A DNA stretch of 64,000 nt, from assembly GCA_003993805.1 (NCBI GenBank), contig RSEF01000001.1:178806023-178870022 (forward strand), written 5' to 3'. The position numbers and the translations under genes were made by a program. Origin of the DNA: Himantopus leucocephalus. Taxonomy: Eukaryota; Chordata; Aves; Charadriiformes; Recurvirostridae. The notes beneath the pieces are model-generated. The model saw only the letters and a list, made by a program, of their open reading frames with translations. It did no database searches and had not been told where the DNA came from. Positions 48,571 through 61,460 of this stretch are shown here, piece by piece (position 1 is the first letter of the stretch; each line of letters begins with the position of its first letter).

Positions 48571-51500
48571 TCCTAGGAAAATAGACCATGAAGAGAGGGG
48601 ATCTTCATGAGGTTTACTTGTCTTTTCTGACAGGAGGTGTTGCAGGAAGCAAATACATGGAATGCTGAACAATCAGTTCTTGCAGCAGAGCTGTGTTGCA
48701 AGATGTGGTAGTAATGTTACTGGAAACATGTATTGGTCCTCCATGCTATCGCTCAATAGAAATAAAGGAAATAAGAGGGAAACTGAAAAGGTAGCAACAG
48801 TTGCAGTTTTAAATAAGCTAAACCTACATATTTGTCCTAACATTCTTGTAGGAGGAGGTGCATAGTAACAAGATCCAAATGTAAGTCATTTATTACTTAG
48901 AGTATTTTTAAGATGTTTTAAGGTCTCTTGCTGGGGTAGCAGGTGAGTAGCTAGTGGCAATTAGTCCCCAGTTTGGGGGTATTACTCCAGAAATCCTGGC
49001 TTTCCCCTTCTGCAACCTGTCTTCCACTTTTTTGTTTGTTTTTGTTTTGCTAGCAGATAGCATATTCAAACTTCTAATGTATCATGACAGGCAAAAAAAT
49101 ATAGTCTGCGAGCCAACTGCCTTACAAGGGAGCTACTTTGACTGTGATTTTGGCAGAAGCAGTAACTTATTTTTCCTACCCTGCCTGCAGCTATGCAAAG
49201 AGGAAGGGAAGGTCAAGCAACTGGTTCATGGAGGTATTTTTCATGAAGTACTTCACAGAACAAGTGTTCCCTTTTCAGAGATATTCTAATTCCCAGGGAT
49301 ACTAACCAGTGGCTGCTGAATTTTGTTTGCAAAAGACATTTTATCTGAAGAGTTCTGTAGATTTTGTTGCCCAGTTATAGTGAAAGGATTTAGAAGAGTG
49401 GATTTATTTATTCAGAGATGTAAGTTTTTGGATTTTTTTTTTCTATTTCAATTTGTGATTTGTAAGGTCAAATTTTGAGTCAGTTTGTGGTGGAAGTATA
49501 TGATGTAATAGATACTCTATGTGCATGTGTGTTTCATAAAGCTTGCTAATACTTAGTTTTGCATTATACTGAGAGAGTGTATGTGTATTTATATAATATA
49601 TATCTGTGTGCCAGGCTTAGGTTTGTATATATGTATTTTGTTCCCTGTCACCTATATAATGGCAAGTCCTTTTGGAAACTTGATACGTGTTATTGTAGGT
49701 GGTAATGAAAAATGAAGCATTAAAAAGCTTTTGGAACTACTGTCTGTAAGCAGACCTTTTGTTTATCAAGACAGGAACAGATTAGGTTTTTTTGGGTGAT
49801 ATTTATTTTCCTTCTTTATTTTTGCAGTCTACTGACACTTGTCCCCATGGTTGAAAGCACGTTGGATAGTTCAGTGGTAGAAGGAGTGATTAGCTGTGGC
49901 TACGTAGTTGTCAAAGGGAGGTATCTGCAAAGGCAAAAAGTAAAACATGGAAAGCCTTAGGAAAGTTCAGTTGTAGGGTACTTTGGGGCAACCTCTAAAC
50001 ATGATGAAACATCTGCTGGGTCCAGTTGACTTGAACCACTTTCACACTAGTTGGCAGGTTTGTGTTGGAGGGAGTTAGATGGAGTAACCCACAAGTGAGC
50101 TAAGGACAGAATTAGGACTTAAGTGGTATAGATTGGACCTAGTACTTGAGCCATTTTCTGAGCATCTCTCACTCAGCAATTATAGATGTAATCTTAAAGC
50201 ACCTAGCCTTAAGTGACACATTCTGTATGCGAACTTCGTAGAAAAGAATAGAGCATTTTGATTATGCGAGTTGTTTACTTTTAGTTGCTTTATGGGGCAT
50301 GTTTCTCATTGTAGATACTTAGGGTTCTTGGCAGCTGAAGTAACACTAGTGCAGAGGTCACATTGAATTTGGAGAAATCAAAGGAGATTTTCATTGGAAG
50401 GACACTTAATGCATAGCTAATTATGGGACGTTTTGTACATGGAGGCTCTTAAGAGAAGTGGTTGCTTTCAAGTGAAAGTAAGGCTGCTAAAGATTGTAGC
50501 TTCTGTAAATACGGAGAGGTACCAAAACAGGGAGTATAAAAGACAAGCAGCAACTTGGATATGTTTGACAACAATATTCAGTATTTGTATTTTGTCACTG
50601 GTACCTCTTCATCTCCTTGCCAACATCTAGACTGCACATGTTTTTCTCGCTATTTAGTTCTCTGGTGATAAAACCTCTTCTCCATCTATTGATTAGACCA
50701 TTAAAGCTCTGCCTGCTTAGTTTGTTTTGTTTCCTATCCTTGTCAACTCCCTCGTGTGAGCCATTGCTTGTTTGTCGCAAACACTGTTGAAATTTCTCTT
50801 TGCATTTGTTTTTCCTTTGGCTTTATCTTTGCCAGATGCTTTTCAGTTGTTAACAGCATGTCTGGGTGCACTGTAAAGCATGATTAAAAAGCACCTTATT
50901 TCTTGCAATAAGGGAGGAAATATGGTCCCACAATTTTGAGATCTATTCAGATCTTCTGATCAGCCTTGAGAACCCTTTTTTCTTTAGTATTCCTTTTTCT
51001 ATATTTTGAAGCCCTTATAGCTGAACTTCTGTAGCAATGAGACAGTGAATAGTAAGTTTCTTGCTGACAAATGCACTGGTATTTATCAGCTGTGGTTCTC
51101 CTTTATTGTATTTGATATTAAGATGCCTTGAAGCTAGATTACAAATGAACAGCTGTTTTGGAGTGCTTTGGAGGATGGAGTAAATAGCATGGGAGATAGG
51201 GAAGCCCAGCAGAGGCTGTGATTGCTTTAATGTCTCTCTGTAATGGCTCTGCCCTTCGTCTGTGTGATCACGTCAGATAGATTATCTGCTTACAGAAGCT
51301 AAAGAAAAGAAACCTCAAAACGCACGTTATTGTAGTTCATTAGAAGAGTACCTCCATGGCTGAAAACTCTGATGCAGATCTGATAGAAAATATAGTTCTG
51401 CCTTATAGTAAGTTAAAAGAATTGCAATCAGTGATGAAGGCAAGAATAGAGAAAGAACAGGCTAGACAGTAGTTAGGTATTTTCACAATTACAATGAAAT

Positions 51501-52189
51501 TCCCCCTTAGAGCGGCTGGAAAAACTGTCTGAGGCAATTTCAGCGCTATTGGGAATTACCTTGGAGAATTCATAGAAGATATATAAAACAAACTGCTAAA
51601 GAGTGCCTGACTAAGAAATGGGTAAAGAAGGACTCAAGGTACTGTAGAACAGTTTCTGTTGACTACATTTCTGAAAGTACTGGAAAAATTATATGTTATG
51701 TAAATAAAGGTGATAAATTAGAAGCAAAATGGGTATGTGATGAGCCCTCTCTGGGGAATGTAATATTTAGCCACTATTAACAGTTGTGTAAAACTCACTT
51801 TTTGAAATAAATATAGAAAATAATTAACATTTCTTCAAAAGAAATCTTAAATGCTAAGCTTGTTCTAAAATCAGATGATGACTGAGTTTGGACCCAGTGC
51901 TACGTAGTCTGTACTTACACTCAGAGCTTGCTCTGAATTGACCCAGACCTTAGAATACCTTGTTATAGCAGATCAGCCAGGACTATACCAGAGCTCTACT
52001 TCTATCCTTGGGCCTGCACCAGGAAGCTGATCTTCAAGCAGATGCAAGTGAGAAAAGCTGCTGTTGCCCCAGTCATCTCATCGGCGGGATTGCAGCTTTC
52101 CTCAAGAGGAATTTTTGGGTGTGTTTCCTTCCACCTGTCAATTTGGCTGTCCAAACATGGAACTGCTGTAAGGTGGGCTTAAAACTACA
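48571..52189. other. Intronic sequence, no gene seen
   Basis: AT-rich sequence with a GT/AT-rich simple stretch near 49575-49640. No exon could be supported. Confidence 0.5.
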
Positions 52190-52470
52190 TGGAAGACCGC
52201 CCTGGAGAGGTGCTGCGGAATGGCTGTCAAGGGGAAGCATGTGAGAAGAGGGAGTAGTGCTTGTTCTGCACCTGGATCTGTCCTAGGTCCTGAACTGGTC
52301 AGTCTCGTCATTGGCAATTTCAGTGTTGGAATTGAGATTGTAGATGCAAATGTTCATAGAGGACGTAAAGCTGGGAAAGATTGCAGGTATACTGAAGATA
52401 ATAACCTCAACAAATGCTTAGTGTCGAGACAAAAAATCAGGAAGCACAAATGTAAAACCAACAGTGAATA
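52190..52470 (+). mobile_element. Very old LINE reverse transcriptase relic
   Basis: The plus-strand peptide PGSVLGPELVSLVIGNFSVG followed by IEIVDANVHRGRKAGKD follows the CR1-clade order PQGSVLGP-LLF-IFINDLD-GIE-FADDTKLG, with most active-site residues lost. The preceding bases also fit the upstream linker. This suggests a strongly decayed CR1-like insertion older than the other copies. Confidence 0.55.
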
Positions 52471-53689
52471 AAAGGTGAGGTAGAAGTTCCTCATGACAGG
52501 TTCTACACATTGTATAGAATTATAAAGTGAATGCGATTCAGCAATGTCATGCTGTTGGAGTGTTTGAGGTTTTGTTTTTTTTCCTCAAATGCATGAGAGG
52601 GATTCTTTTGTGTAGGAAACCTGAAGTAATTCTTGACCTTTTCTTTGCACTTCAGGATTGTGGGGCTTATTTTGTCTCTTTCTCTCTCTTTTTTTTCTTT
52701 TTTTTTTTCCCCCTCAGGAAGAAGGACTAGTTACGAGTATGAGAGGAGTGAAATTAGATGTCAGTGATGTAAATGATTTGTGGTTTAGGCTGAAGGAACT
52801 GAGACTGCTTAATTGACAGATGACTTATTTCTTCTCAGACTTGAAATAAATTCAAGCTAGCTGTGGGAAAGGAGGAAAATAAACTGATTTTTCTACAATA
52901 AAGATGTAAAAAAAATAGCATTTAATTGCCATAAGGACAATTTAGAAAAGCTCTCACAAAGCGCTTTCTAGTAGGACATGGTGGAAGTGTGATCATTGGC
53001 GGTGTTTACTATTTCCACAGGGAAAATGCCTGTTAGGAATGAAGTGGAATTTGACTATTCTTGTGCTGGACCAGGGAATGGAAAGACTGACCTTTCGGGG
53101 TCCTTTATTTTTAATGATTCTAGAGTACCTTCCATTTGTCATCTTAGATTACCTGGGGACATGCACAAGTTTTTTTGTAGTGCTGAAGTTTGGACAAGTC
53201 TTGTTAAAGGTCCTGTACACAATGTCCACGTTGACCTATCTGCACAGAGAAACTCTTGATTGTTGCATGTAAGCATGTTCTTTGTCATGCACTTAACTGA
53301 TGCCAAGGGTATATGCTTTACCCAGGAAAGTGTGGATCAATTCAAGTGACTGCCTTGTCTTAACACAGGCATATATTTTAAGTGTGGTAGAGTGGTTTTC
53401 GTACCTTATTCTCTTGTTAGCTTTGCGTAGTATTGTAGGTTTGATTATGCTGACTAATTCCCATAGAAGTCTGCTCTTATGCCTGAATTTGCTGTATGTT
53501 TGCTGATCCAGATGGTGAACAGATGAAAAGCTCAGTATGTCTCTACTTGGAAGCGTAATCAGAAACATGGCATGGCACCAGGAAAAATGCTAAACTTGGA
53601 ATGGGAAAAAAATGTACTCTTTCCACAATGTACAAGCAGATTTATTGCGCAGTCAAATTTTACTTTGATATGTAAACAAACAGTGAGGA

Positions 53690-56030
53690 TGACAGAATAG
53701 TTGAGATTGGAAGGGACCTCTGAAGACTGTCTAGTCCAGCTTTCCTGCTCAAAGTAGGATCAACCAAAGCAGCTTGCTCTGGACGTTGTCCAGTTGGATT
53801 TTGAATATCTTCAAGAATAGAGAATTTATAACCTCCCAGGGCAAGCTGTTCCAGTGTTTGACCACTCTTACAGTTCTTATGTTTAAATGAAACTATCTGT
53901 ATTTCATTTTTTTCCCCATTGTCTCTTGGCCTGTCACTGGATATTGCTCAGAAGAGTCTGGTTCTATTGCCTTTACTGTCTCCCATCAGGTATTCATCCA
54001 CACTGAGAAAATTTCCCAGCTGCCACCCCTCCCCTCTCCCCCCGCCCCTTTCCCCAACTCTGCCTGCTCAGTTTCTCCTCATGTGACAGATGCTCTAGTC
54101 CCTTAAGCATCTTAGTGGCCCTTCTCAGGACTTGCTCTAGTGAGTCTCTCTTATACTAAGGAGCCCAAAACTGATCACGGTACTACAGAGATGGTGTTGC
54201 CAGTGCTGTGTAGAGCTTAAAAGCCAACTCCCTCAACCTGCTGGCAACACCCTTCCTAACCCAGTCCCGGACGCTGTGTGCCTTCGTTGCTTCAGAGGCA
54301 GTGTTGCTGGCTCTTGTTCAATATGTCCACCATGAGGACTCAGGTCTTTTTTGTAAAGCCACTTTCTAGTCAGTTGGCTGACAGTGTGTACAGGTGCCAG
54401 AGGTTACTCCTCCCCAGACTTTGCATTTCCTTTTGTTAAACTTGATGAGATTACTCATGGTCCATTTCTTCAGTCTGAGGTCCCTCTGAATTGGCAGCAC
54501 AACCCACTGGATTTATCAACCACTCCTCCAGGTGTTGTACTATCTGCATAGTGGCTTGAAGGTGCACTCTGTCCATCATTCACAACTCTGACACTAACAA
54601 TTTGGCCTGTTCTCAGTCCACGTTTATTTAGCTTGTACTTCATCAATTTGTGTATGGGGATGTTGTGACTGACAGTGTCAAAAGCCTTACTAAAGCTGAA
54701 AAAACCAAAATCCGCTGCTCTCTGATCACGCATTAAGCCTGCCATCTCACTGTAGAAAGCTACCAGGTTGGTCAAGCATGATTTCCTCTTCATAAATTCA
54801 GGCTGACTATTTGCTATCACCATCTTGTCCTTTGTATGTTTGGATCCACCGATCTTCCCTCTTGCTCTTCTTGAAGGTAGGAGTGGCATTTGTTTTCATC
54901 CAGTTCTCAGGAACCTATGCTAATCGCTGTGACATTTGAAAGACTGTGAGTGGCTTTGCAGTATCATCGGCCACCTCCCTCAACACTTGTGGGTGCATTC
55001 TGTCAGGTGCCATTGAATTATTTAAATGTTCCCCGACCTGAACTTCCTTCACTGAGGGTAAGTCATCGTTACCTAGACTTTCCTTCTGGTCTCAGGGACA
55101 TGGCATTGCTGAAGGCTAGTTTTAACAATAAACATGTAGGTGACCAGTGTCTCCTGTAACCAAGCTCTTACCTCATTCAGCATTGGGCTCACATTTTTCT
55201 CTAGTCTTCATTTTGCTACTGGTACAGCTATAGAAGCCAATCTTGCCCTTCACATCCCTTGCTAGATTGAACTCCAGATGGGCTTTGGCTTTTATAACCC
55301 CATCCCTGAACACTCAGACAGTATCTCTGTATTTCTCCTGGGTGATGTGACCTTGCTTCTGCCTCTTGTAAGCTTCCTTTTTGTGCTTGAGTTTTGTCAG
55401 GAGCTCCTTGTTCATCCACGTAGGCCTCCTGTCTCCTTTGCTTGATTTCCTGCATGTGTGAACATACCAGTCTTGAGCTTGGAAGTGATTCTTGAAAATT
55501 GGCCAGCTCTGCTGCACCCCATCCTCTCCAGAGGACTGTATCCCATGAGAACTCTTCAAAGTAGGTGACTGAACAAGTCAAAGTCTGTTCTTCTGAAGTC
55601 TAGGGTTGCGATCCTGCTTTTTCCTTGCTCCCTTCTTTCAGGTTCCTGAACTTCACCTGCATTGTCACTGCATCTATGACTGCCCCCAGCCTTCATGCAT
55701 CCAATGGGTTCTTACTTGTTTAGGTGTCAAGTCCAACAAAGTGCCTTCCTTCATTGATTCCTCGATTACCTGTATCATGAAATGATCATCCATGCACTCC
55801 AGAAACCTCCTGCGTTGCTTGTGCCATTCTCTGTTCCCTTCCATCAGGTACTGGGATAGTTAACATCCCCCATAAGGACCAGGGCCTGTGAATATGACTT
55901 TTCTTGCAGGCCTCATCTACTTCTTCTTGATTGAACTGCGTAGCAGACACCCAAAACCATAAAGGGCCTATTGGTCTGCTCTCTGATATTAACCCTCCCT
56001 CTCTAATACTATACCTCACAGAGACTAAAA
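53690..56030 (-). mobile_element. Longest CR1 LINE copy, with part of the endonuclease
   Basis: This minus-strand CR1 is about 2.3 kb. The 3' end is near 53690 (agaatagttgagattggaag). Read on the minus strand from its 5' side: a decayed endonuclease C-terminal part (EEVDEACKKSHI, then GMLTIPVPDG where family members have a GDFN-P-D box; 55786-56019), a linker with WMNKELLTKLKHKKEAYKR (near 55390-55450), then reverse transcriptase with RKSCLTNLVAF and FSKAFDTVSHNIPIHKLMKY (54600-54790), and YADS in place of YADD (near 54540). Many stops and shifts make it inactive. It is antisense to the host gene. Confidence 0.92.
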
Positions 56031-59000
56031 GAAGAGAGTTAACGAAATCATTGCATTTTCTGGGCAGTAATTCTATGTTGATATAGCTTTGCTCAAAATA
56101 GTCGTCTTCCTCATCTCCCTTTTGTACATAATTCTTTAGTACTTCAGTTCTCCAGTGGTGACTTAGGAGTAGCGGTGCTTCTGTGTGCTATTGGGTGACT
56201 TTAAAGAAAAGTCTTTGGAAAAAGTTGTGGCAATTGGATATTGTAATATGCTTATTCAAAAAGAAAATCACAAAGGCATGTAGACTTATGCAAATCAAAT
56301 ACTACCTGACAGTTTGCTGGGCAGAACTTAAGGTAGATACAATGAGGCACTGTGGCTGATGTCTAACTGCTTTGGACCAATTAATCTTCCTGTAGTCCCA
56401 CTGTCTTTATGGCAAACATGATATTCCATCATGTAGCGACAGCCTCTGGATAATGTGTTTTGTAATTTGTAGATCCTTTATGGCAGTAACATACCTGTAC
56501 AAAGAAAGCTGCTAAACAGTAGTGGTTGTTATGTGATTTCTGCACATAAAAAACAAGTATTGCTGATCTTGCACTGTTACTCAGAATGGGGCAGCTGAGG
56601 AAAACGGTGGAGGAAATATCAGTTCATTACTTTTTAGCCAACATCCACATGTTGGTACTCGCATTTCAGTGCCCTTGAGTAAAGTCTGTTGGCAGATTTA
56701 GAGCTTTTTAAGGAACTGAATGCTGTGATGAAAGACCCTGAGACATGGTGGTGACTACATGAGTGATAACAACTTTGCATTTGCAGGATACTTGACAATT
56801 TCAGCTTGGGGGTTCACTTTGGGCTGTTCAGAAGCAAATGCTTGCTGCTTCTTATCCAACCAAATTGACCATCAGCAGCAATAATTCACCAAGGGAAGGG
56901 AACAAAAGACTTATTTGATATCACAAATCTGGCAGTGGTTCATTTCACTGTCACTAAGTGGTTGCTGACTCTGAAGAGCATTTCTACTAGCCCTTGGATG
57001 CTTAAGCTAACTATGCAAAGTAGTGGAAACAAAATAATGCAGTATATTGGTCATTTGTCTGGACACAGCATGACTTTGGTAGACCTCTCCTGTCAACAGT
57101 ATACCTCTTCCCAAAGATACTTAGCCGTCGAACCAGAGCAAGCAAGTTTAGACAAATACACTGAGTCAACGGCAGTTGGAAGATCTAAAAATTTTAGCAA
57201 GTGCTAGCATGCAGCTTACTAAATTCAGTAGTTTTTAAAAAATGTGTTCAAAGATTTAATCAACATTAGAATGACTGAGTCTAATGCTGTGCTAGCTGCC
57301 ATGACCTTTGATAACACGTTTCAGACAGAAACAAAGGTTTTAGGTCAGACAGCAGGCGAGTAACACTTTTGTTGCTCCTATTCTACCTCAGCAGCGGAGA
57401 CAGAATAATTGAATAATTATTTTTCCACTTGTCAGTGGCACTTTTAGTGTAACATACAGCCTAGAAGAGTTTATGCAGGTGTGACACTATTAACATAAGG
57501 TTGATGTAATGTTAACCCATATTGAGTAGTTCAGTAACAACACTGAGTGGAGGGGGACACTCAACAGATAAAACTTCCTTCTCAAATTTAAGCTTATGAA
57601 TTGCAATTCAGGACTATTGTGACTTTGAGGGAAGATTGCTCTGTTTGCATTTCCTCACCTCTTTTGAACAGAGTAAGAGCAATGGTGTTGAGACAACTGA
57701 GGAGTCTTCCCCTAGTAAGGCAGCAAGTACTGCAAGTACTAGCTAATGCTGCGTCTGGTTTGAAAACAAATGAACTAAGCATGCTTTTATTTCATTCTAC
57801 TACAGGTGCCACAAAGCTGAATAGAAGTTGCAGTCATGTCACTTAACAGTTATTTTACCTATTTTAAGTTTTCCAGCAATTGGTTGTAGCACCTCCACTT
57901 TTTTTTCCCCCCTTTGGTTTGAGACAGTTGTTCCGTATTCCAGGGTTGTGAACATTTTAGGTCTTTGCTATTATTCTCCAGAGATTTTTTTTTTCTATGA
58001 AGGCTGCAATAGCACCATTCACTCTTTTTTTTGGGTCCATTTGCCACATGTATCTTCTTGTCAAGGTATCTTCATGTTCTGCACTCATTTGACTTGCACT
58101 TCCTTTGTGGTCCAATTCAAAACTGCTAACTTAGTCTCAAATGTTAGAATGCCTTGAAGCAGTTTGCAGATAACCTGCCTAAGATTTGCTGATAACCAAT
58201 TTGGTTTGTGTGATCTAAATGGTATCAACAGCTGAGTTAAAAGTTAGAGGCTTAAGGCCTTCTGCCACTGGAAGCAGATTGTCAGCATGGAGTTTCAGGA
58301 CCTTTACAAATGACAGCTTACAGCAATTTACAATTGTTAACCAAAAACATAATTAATAATTTAGCTAAAAAATCCAACCGAGCCGTATCGGGTCTTGTTA
58401 ATCTTCAGGCAGTAGAAGAGTCAGGCTTATAATTAACACATGTGGTTTCCAACAGGAAATTACTCATAATCTGCTTAACGTTGTTTTTCATGAATATACT
58501 TGCCTGTATTTTATCCTTGTTATGTGAATATTAAAACCTCCTAGCATAATGATATATAGCCATAAAACTGTGGTTAATCATATATATCTTTATGTTATAT
58601 GCAGATACATGAGAAACATACTAATATTAGAATTATACATCATAATGATAGGTTTCTCAGAACTGTTTATTAAATTACTGCTGATAAAGTGGTTTTTTAT
58701 TTTTCAATTAATCACCTACTGGTTCTGAAGTTTTGTTTGGATACAGGGGGGAAGTATACTTCCCAACAAAAATGTTGGTATTTCAGTATCCTTGAGGTTT
58801 TGTTTTAAGAAAAAATAGGGAGATAAATGTAGGTTCTCAACATGACATTTCTATACATGTTTCCATATAAAATATCGCTCAAGCCTAAAGCTTGCTGAAG
58901 ATAATGACTGCTACAGTGGAGTGACTAGGAAAAGTTTATACTTGCAGCATCTGTAATGGTTGGTGTATGAATGAGAGAGATCATAGGACCACCACTTGGA

Positions 59001-59549
59001 ATCTGAAAGAGCTAATAAGCCCATTGCTGATCTTTCCTGCTTGCTAATTGGAGAAAACATTGTCTAGGTATCATTGACAAATTAAGTTAGTGTGCAAAAT
59101 GGTGGGGGTTTTGTCCCTTTGGAAATAAGCCAAATTTTAGCGGGGGAAGGCTGAATTTTGGGGGTTTCTAGATACATACATGTACACAGAGAAATACATA
59201 CAAAAATACAGGGACTGGTTCTGTGAAATATTTACAAGATGAAAAAGTGCTTATAAAGTTTGCAGGCTATAAAAGATTTTGAAAGCTTGTAAGGATTTTG
59301 GCAGGCAGGATTAAATTTGAAATGTCTTGGCAACTTGAGTTAGTGTCCTTTTTTTTTTAAAAAAAAGCAATGCTTATTAAATTGTCTCTGGTAAGTGCAA
59401 ATTGTACTGAGTTTAAAAGGCATGATTAACAGCACAACTAGATAAACAGTATTGGAAGCCCAATTTGGAGGTTTGCAGGAAAGTGTTTTCAAGTTACTCT
59501 GGGTTACGTAGGTCTGCTATGCCATATTGCTAGGAAGCTGCCAAATAAT

Positions 59550-59790
59550 ACCTGGAATACAGTTAGAAGTGTGACCTTGGAGGCATACGAGGCAATTCTT
59601 CTTCCTCTTCTCAACAGCAAACAATAAGTACTGTTTTCAGTTTTGGTCAATGCGATTTACTTGTGGTATGGATGGAGAGAGCCCAGAAGTCCAAATTAAA
59701 TTGGGACTTTTACACTTAAAGTTAGGGTGAAAGTTTTATAAAACGTCATTTGGTCTGGAGAAGAAGATTGAGTGGCTACAGAATGGAAGG
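59550..59790 (+). mobile_element. Possible decayed LINE 3' fragment
   Basis: Phrases such as tactgttttcagttttgg, atggagagagcccagaag and gtctggagaagaagattgag occur in the order seen in plus-strand CR1/L3-type 3' regions. Divergence is high, so this is a weak call. Confidence 0.35.
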
Positions 59791-60753
59791 AACTGCACTG
59801 TCCTTCTTATCTGGCAGCAGAATAAAAATTAACTGCGTTGAACTCTAATAAGGAAGAAAAACCTGTCCAATGTAAGAATAACTAAATAGTGAAATGGACT
59901 GTGGAGTTTGATTATAGAAATTTGGACATTAAAGGTTGTATGAAATTTCTTCCCCTGCTGCTTAAATACGTTGTATACTGAAACTTGACTGTTGAAGGAA
60001 CCTTAGGAGGTTATTTGGGTCCTTCTTGTGAGCGTTAATTTACTGGGGAGGGTGGGGAGTTCCCCCTCGCTGAATTGCTTCCCTTAACTCCAGGATAATG
60101 GTGGTGGTTCCTTGTAAGAAAAGTGGTGAGCTCATTTGTTCCTGCAGGAAGTGTCTTGATAAGGAATGTACCTCCCTCTTTGTTAATAGGTGAGGATGGG
60201 AAAGGTGATGAAATTTCTAGCAGGCAGCTTTCTTGGGATACTCTGAAGGGTTCTTTGTTTGAGCTTGTTTTCTGACTGGTGGCCATTGGTCAAACTTTAG
60301 TTCCCAGCTTTTGACTGCTGGACCATGGACTTGTGTACTCTTGCAGTCTGAATGCTGTACAGGACAGAATAGTAAGCAATATGTTTTTAATCCCTCAAAA
60401 TTGTTATTTAGAACAAAGTTGTTTGAATAAAATACTAAGATTCTCCTGATTCTCTTTCCAATTTGTTACCTGAAAGTGCAACTTCTTACTGCCTGTGATT
60501 TTCAGATTCCATAATTTTATTTTTCCAGCTAATCTGAACTGTAAACTCTTTGAGCAATGTTTAAGTGTCACAGGGGAATGTTAGTAGCTGTTGCTTAAAG
60601 TCCTGTATAGGATGAGCTGTATGCCACACAGATAACATCTGCTTTTTTTTGTGTGGAGGCTTGTAATCTGAACAGACCCGAGAAATGTAGAGTAGGTTAA
60701 AAAGCATGCATCTCAAACAGAGTAATCTCAGTGATGGTGACAAAACAATTGTA

Positions 60754-60754
60754 N
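60754..60754. other. Single-base assembly gap
   Basis: A lone N in intron sequence with no obvious flanking duplication. Confidence 0.9.
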
Positions 60755-61384
60755 GGAGAAAAAGAATGTGATGGGAATGAGGTGTGGACAGAAGAGGATT
60801 AGGGGAGTGTGTGTTCACTAGAGCTGTATGTAGAGGGATGGAAATAAAAAGTCTGTAAGCAGAGGGTGGGAAAAGTCCAGACAAAATTTAAAAAGTTGTG
60901 TTCAAACGTTGCAGTTTCTTCCACCAACTGGATTTTCTGCCAAATGATAGTTTTAAAGTTTCCTTTTTGTCTTGGAAGGCTTTATGTGGTAAAGACTTCA
61001 CAGAACATAGATGTTCTTTACTAACAGATTATATTACTGAGAATCATCAATAATTCTTCCTTCTAGCATTGGTGTGGCACTACTGGACTTGTAATAGAAA
61101 CAGTAGGGTAAAACAGTATAAAATGTAGGGATCTTTTTGTCTGTTGTAGCATATATTCTGCTTAAATTGATGGGAGTAAAGGCCCTTAATTCAGTGGAGC
61201 ATTAGGAAGGCATCATTTTAAGTGCTTTATATTGTGGTTTATACTCTGAAATTGGTTCCCTTTGCTTTGATGAAAAAATTTTAGAGGACTTCTGACTTTT
61301 TCCCCTGCTGGTGCCGCTTTTTACCATGGGATATGGAAAGGAGTTTAATTCTTTTGTTCTCATGGCCTTTCTGCTCTTTTTCAG

Positions 61385-61460
61385 AAGTAAGAAACTTTTT
61401 AGCAAGAAAAAATTGAAAAGGAAACAGAAGACTAAATTGAAAGTAAAAACACGCAACAAG
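61385..61460 (+). CDS. Coding exon 2 of the same gene, encoding a basic segment
   Basis: This is a 76-base exon. The acceptor before it is a strong pyrimidine tract ending in ctctttttcag, and the donor after it is gtaagt. The first base completes the Arg codon split at the end of exon 1. The next 25 codons are open and end in phase 0. The peptide is extremely basic: it includes SKKLFSKKKLKRKQK and ends VKTRNK, with 14 Lys or Arg among its 25 residues. This fits a nuclear or nucleolar localisation signal or a nucleic-acid-binding tail. Three things support a real exon: the phase match, both consensus splice signals, and charged biased coding in an otherwise AT-rich intron. An exon further upstream in the intron, skipped or missed, cannot be excluded. 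The protein continues past this window. Confidence 0.75.

Larger units (their letters stand above)
35445..61384 (+). other. First intron (about 26 kb)
   Basis: This is the inferred intron between the two coding exons, starting gtaacg and ending ctctttttcag. Its first 1.2 kb is still CpG-island sequence, and the rest is AT-rich. It holds one solo LTR and several CR1 copies, the larger ones mostly antisense to the gene. I saw no other convincing exon in it, but short exons cannot be excluded by eye. Confidence 0.65.
56031..61384. other. Intronic sequence up to exon 2
   Basis: AT-rich sequence with short chance frames. One decayed LINE-like stretch lies at 59550-59790 and an N at 60754. The last 40 bases form the pyrimidine-rich acceptor of exon 2. 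Confidence 0.5.
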
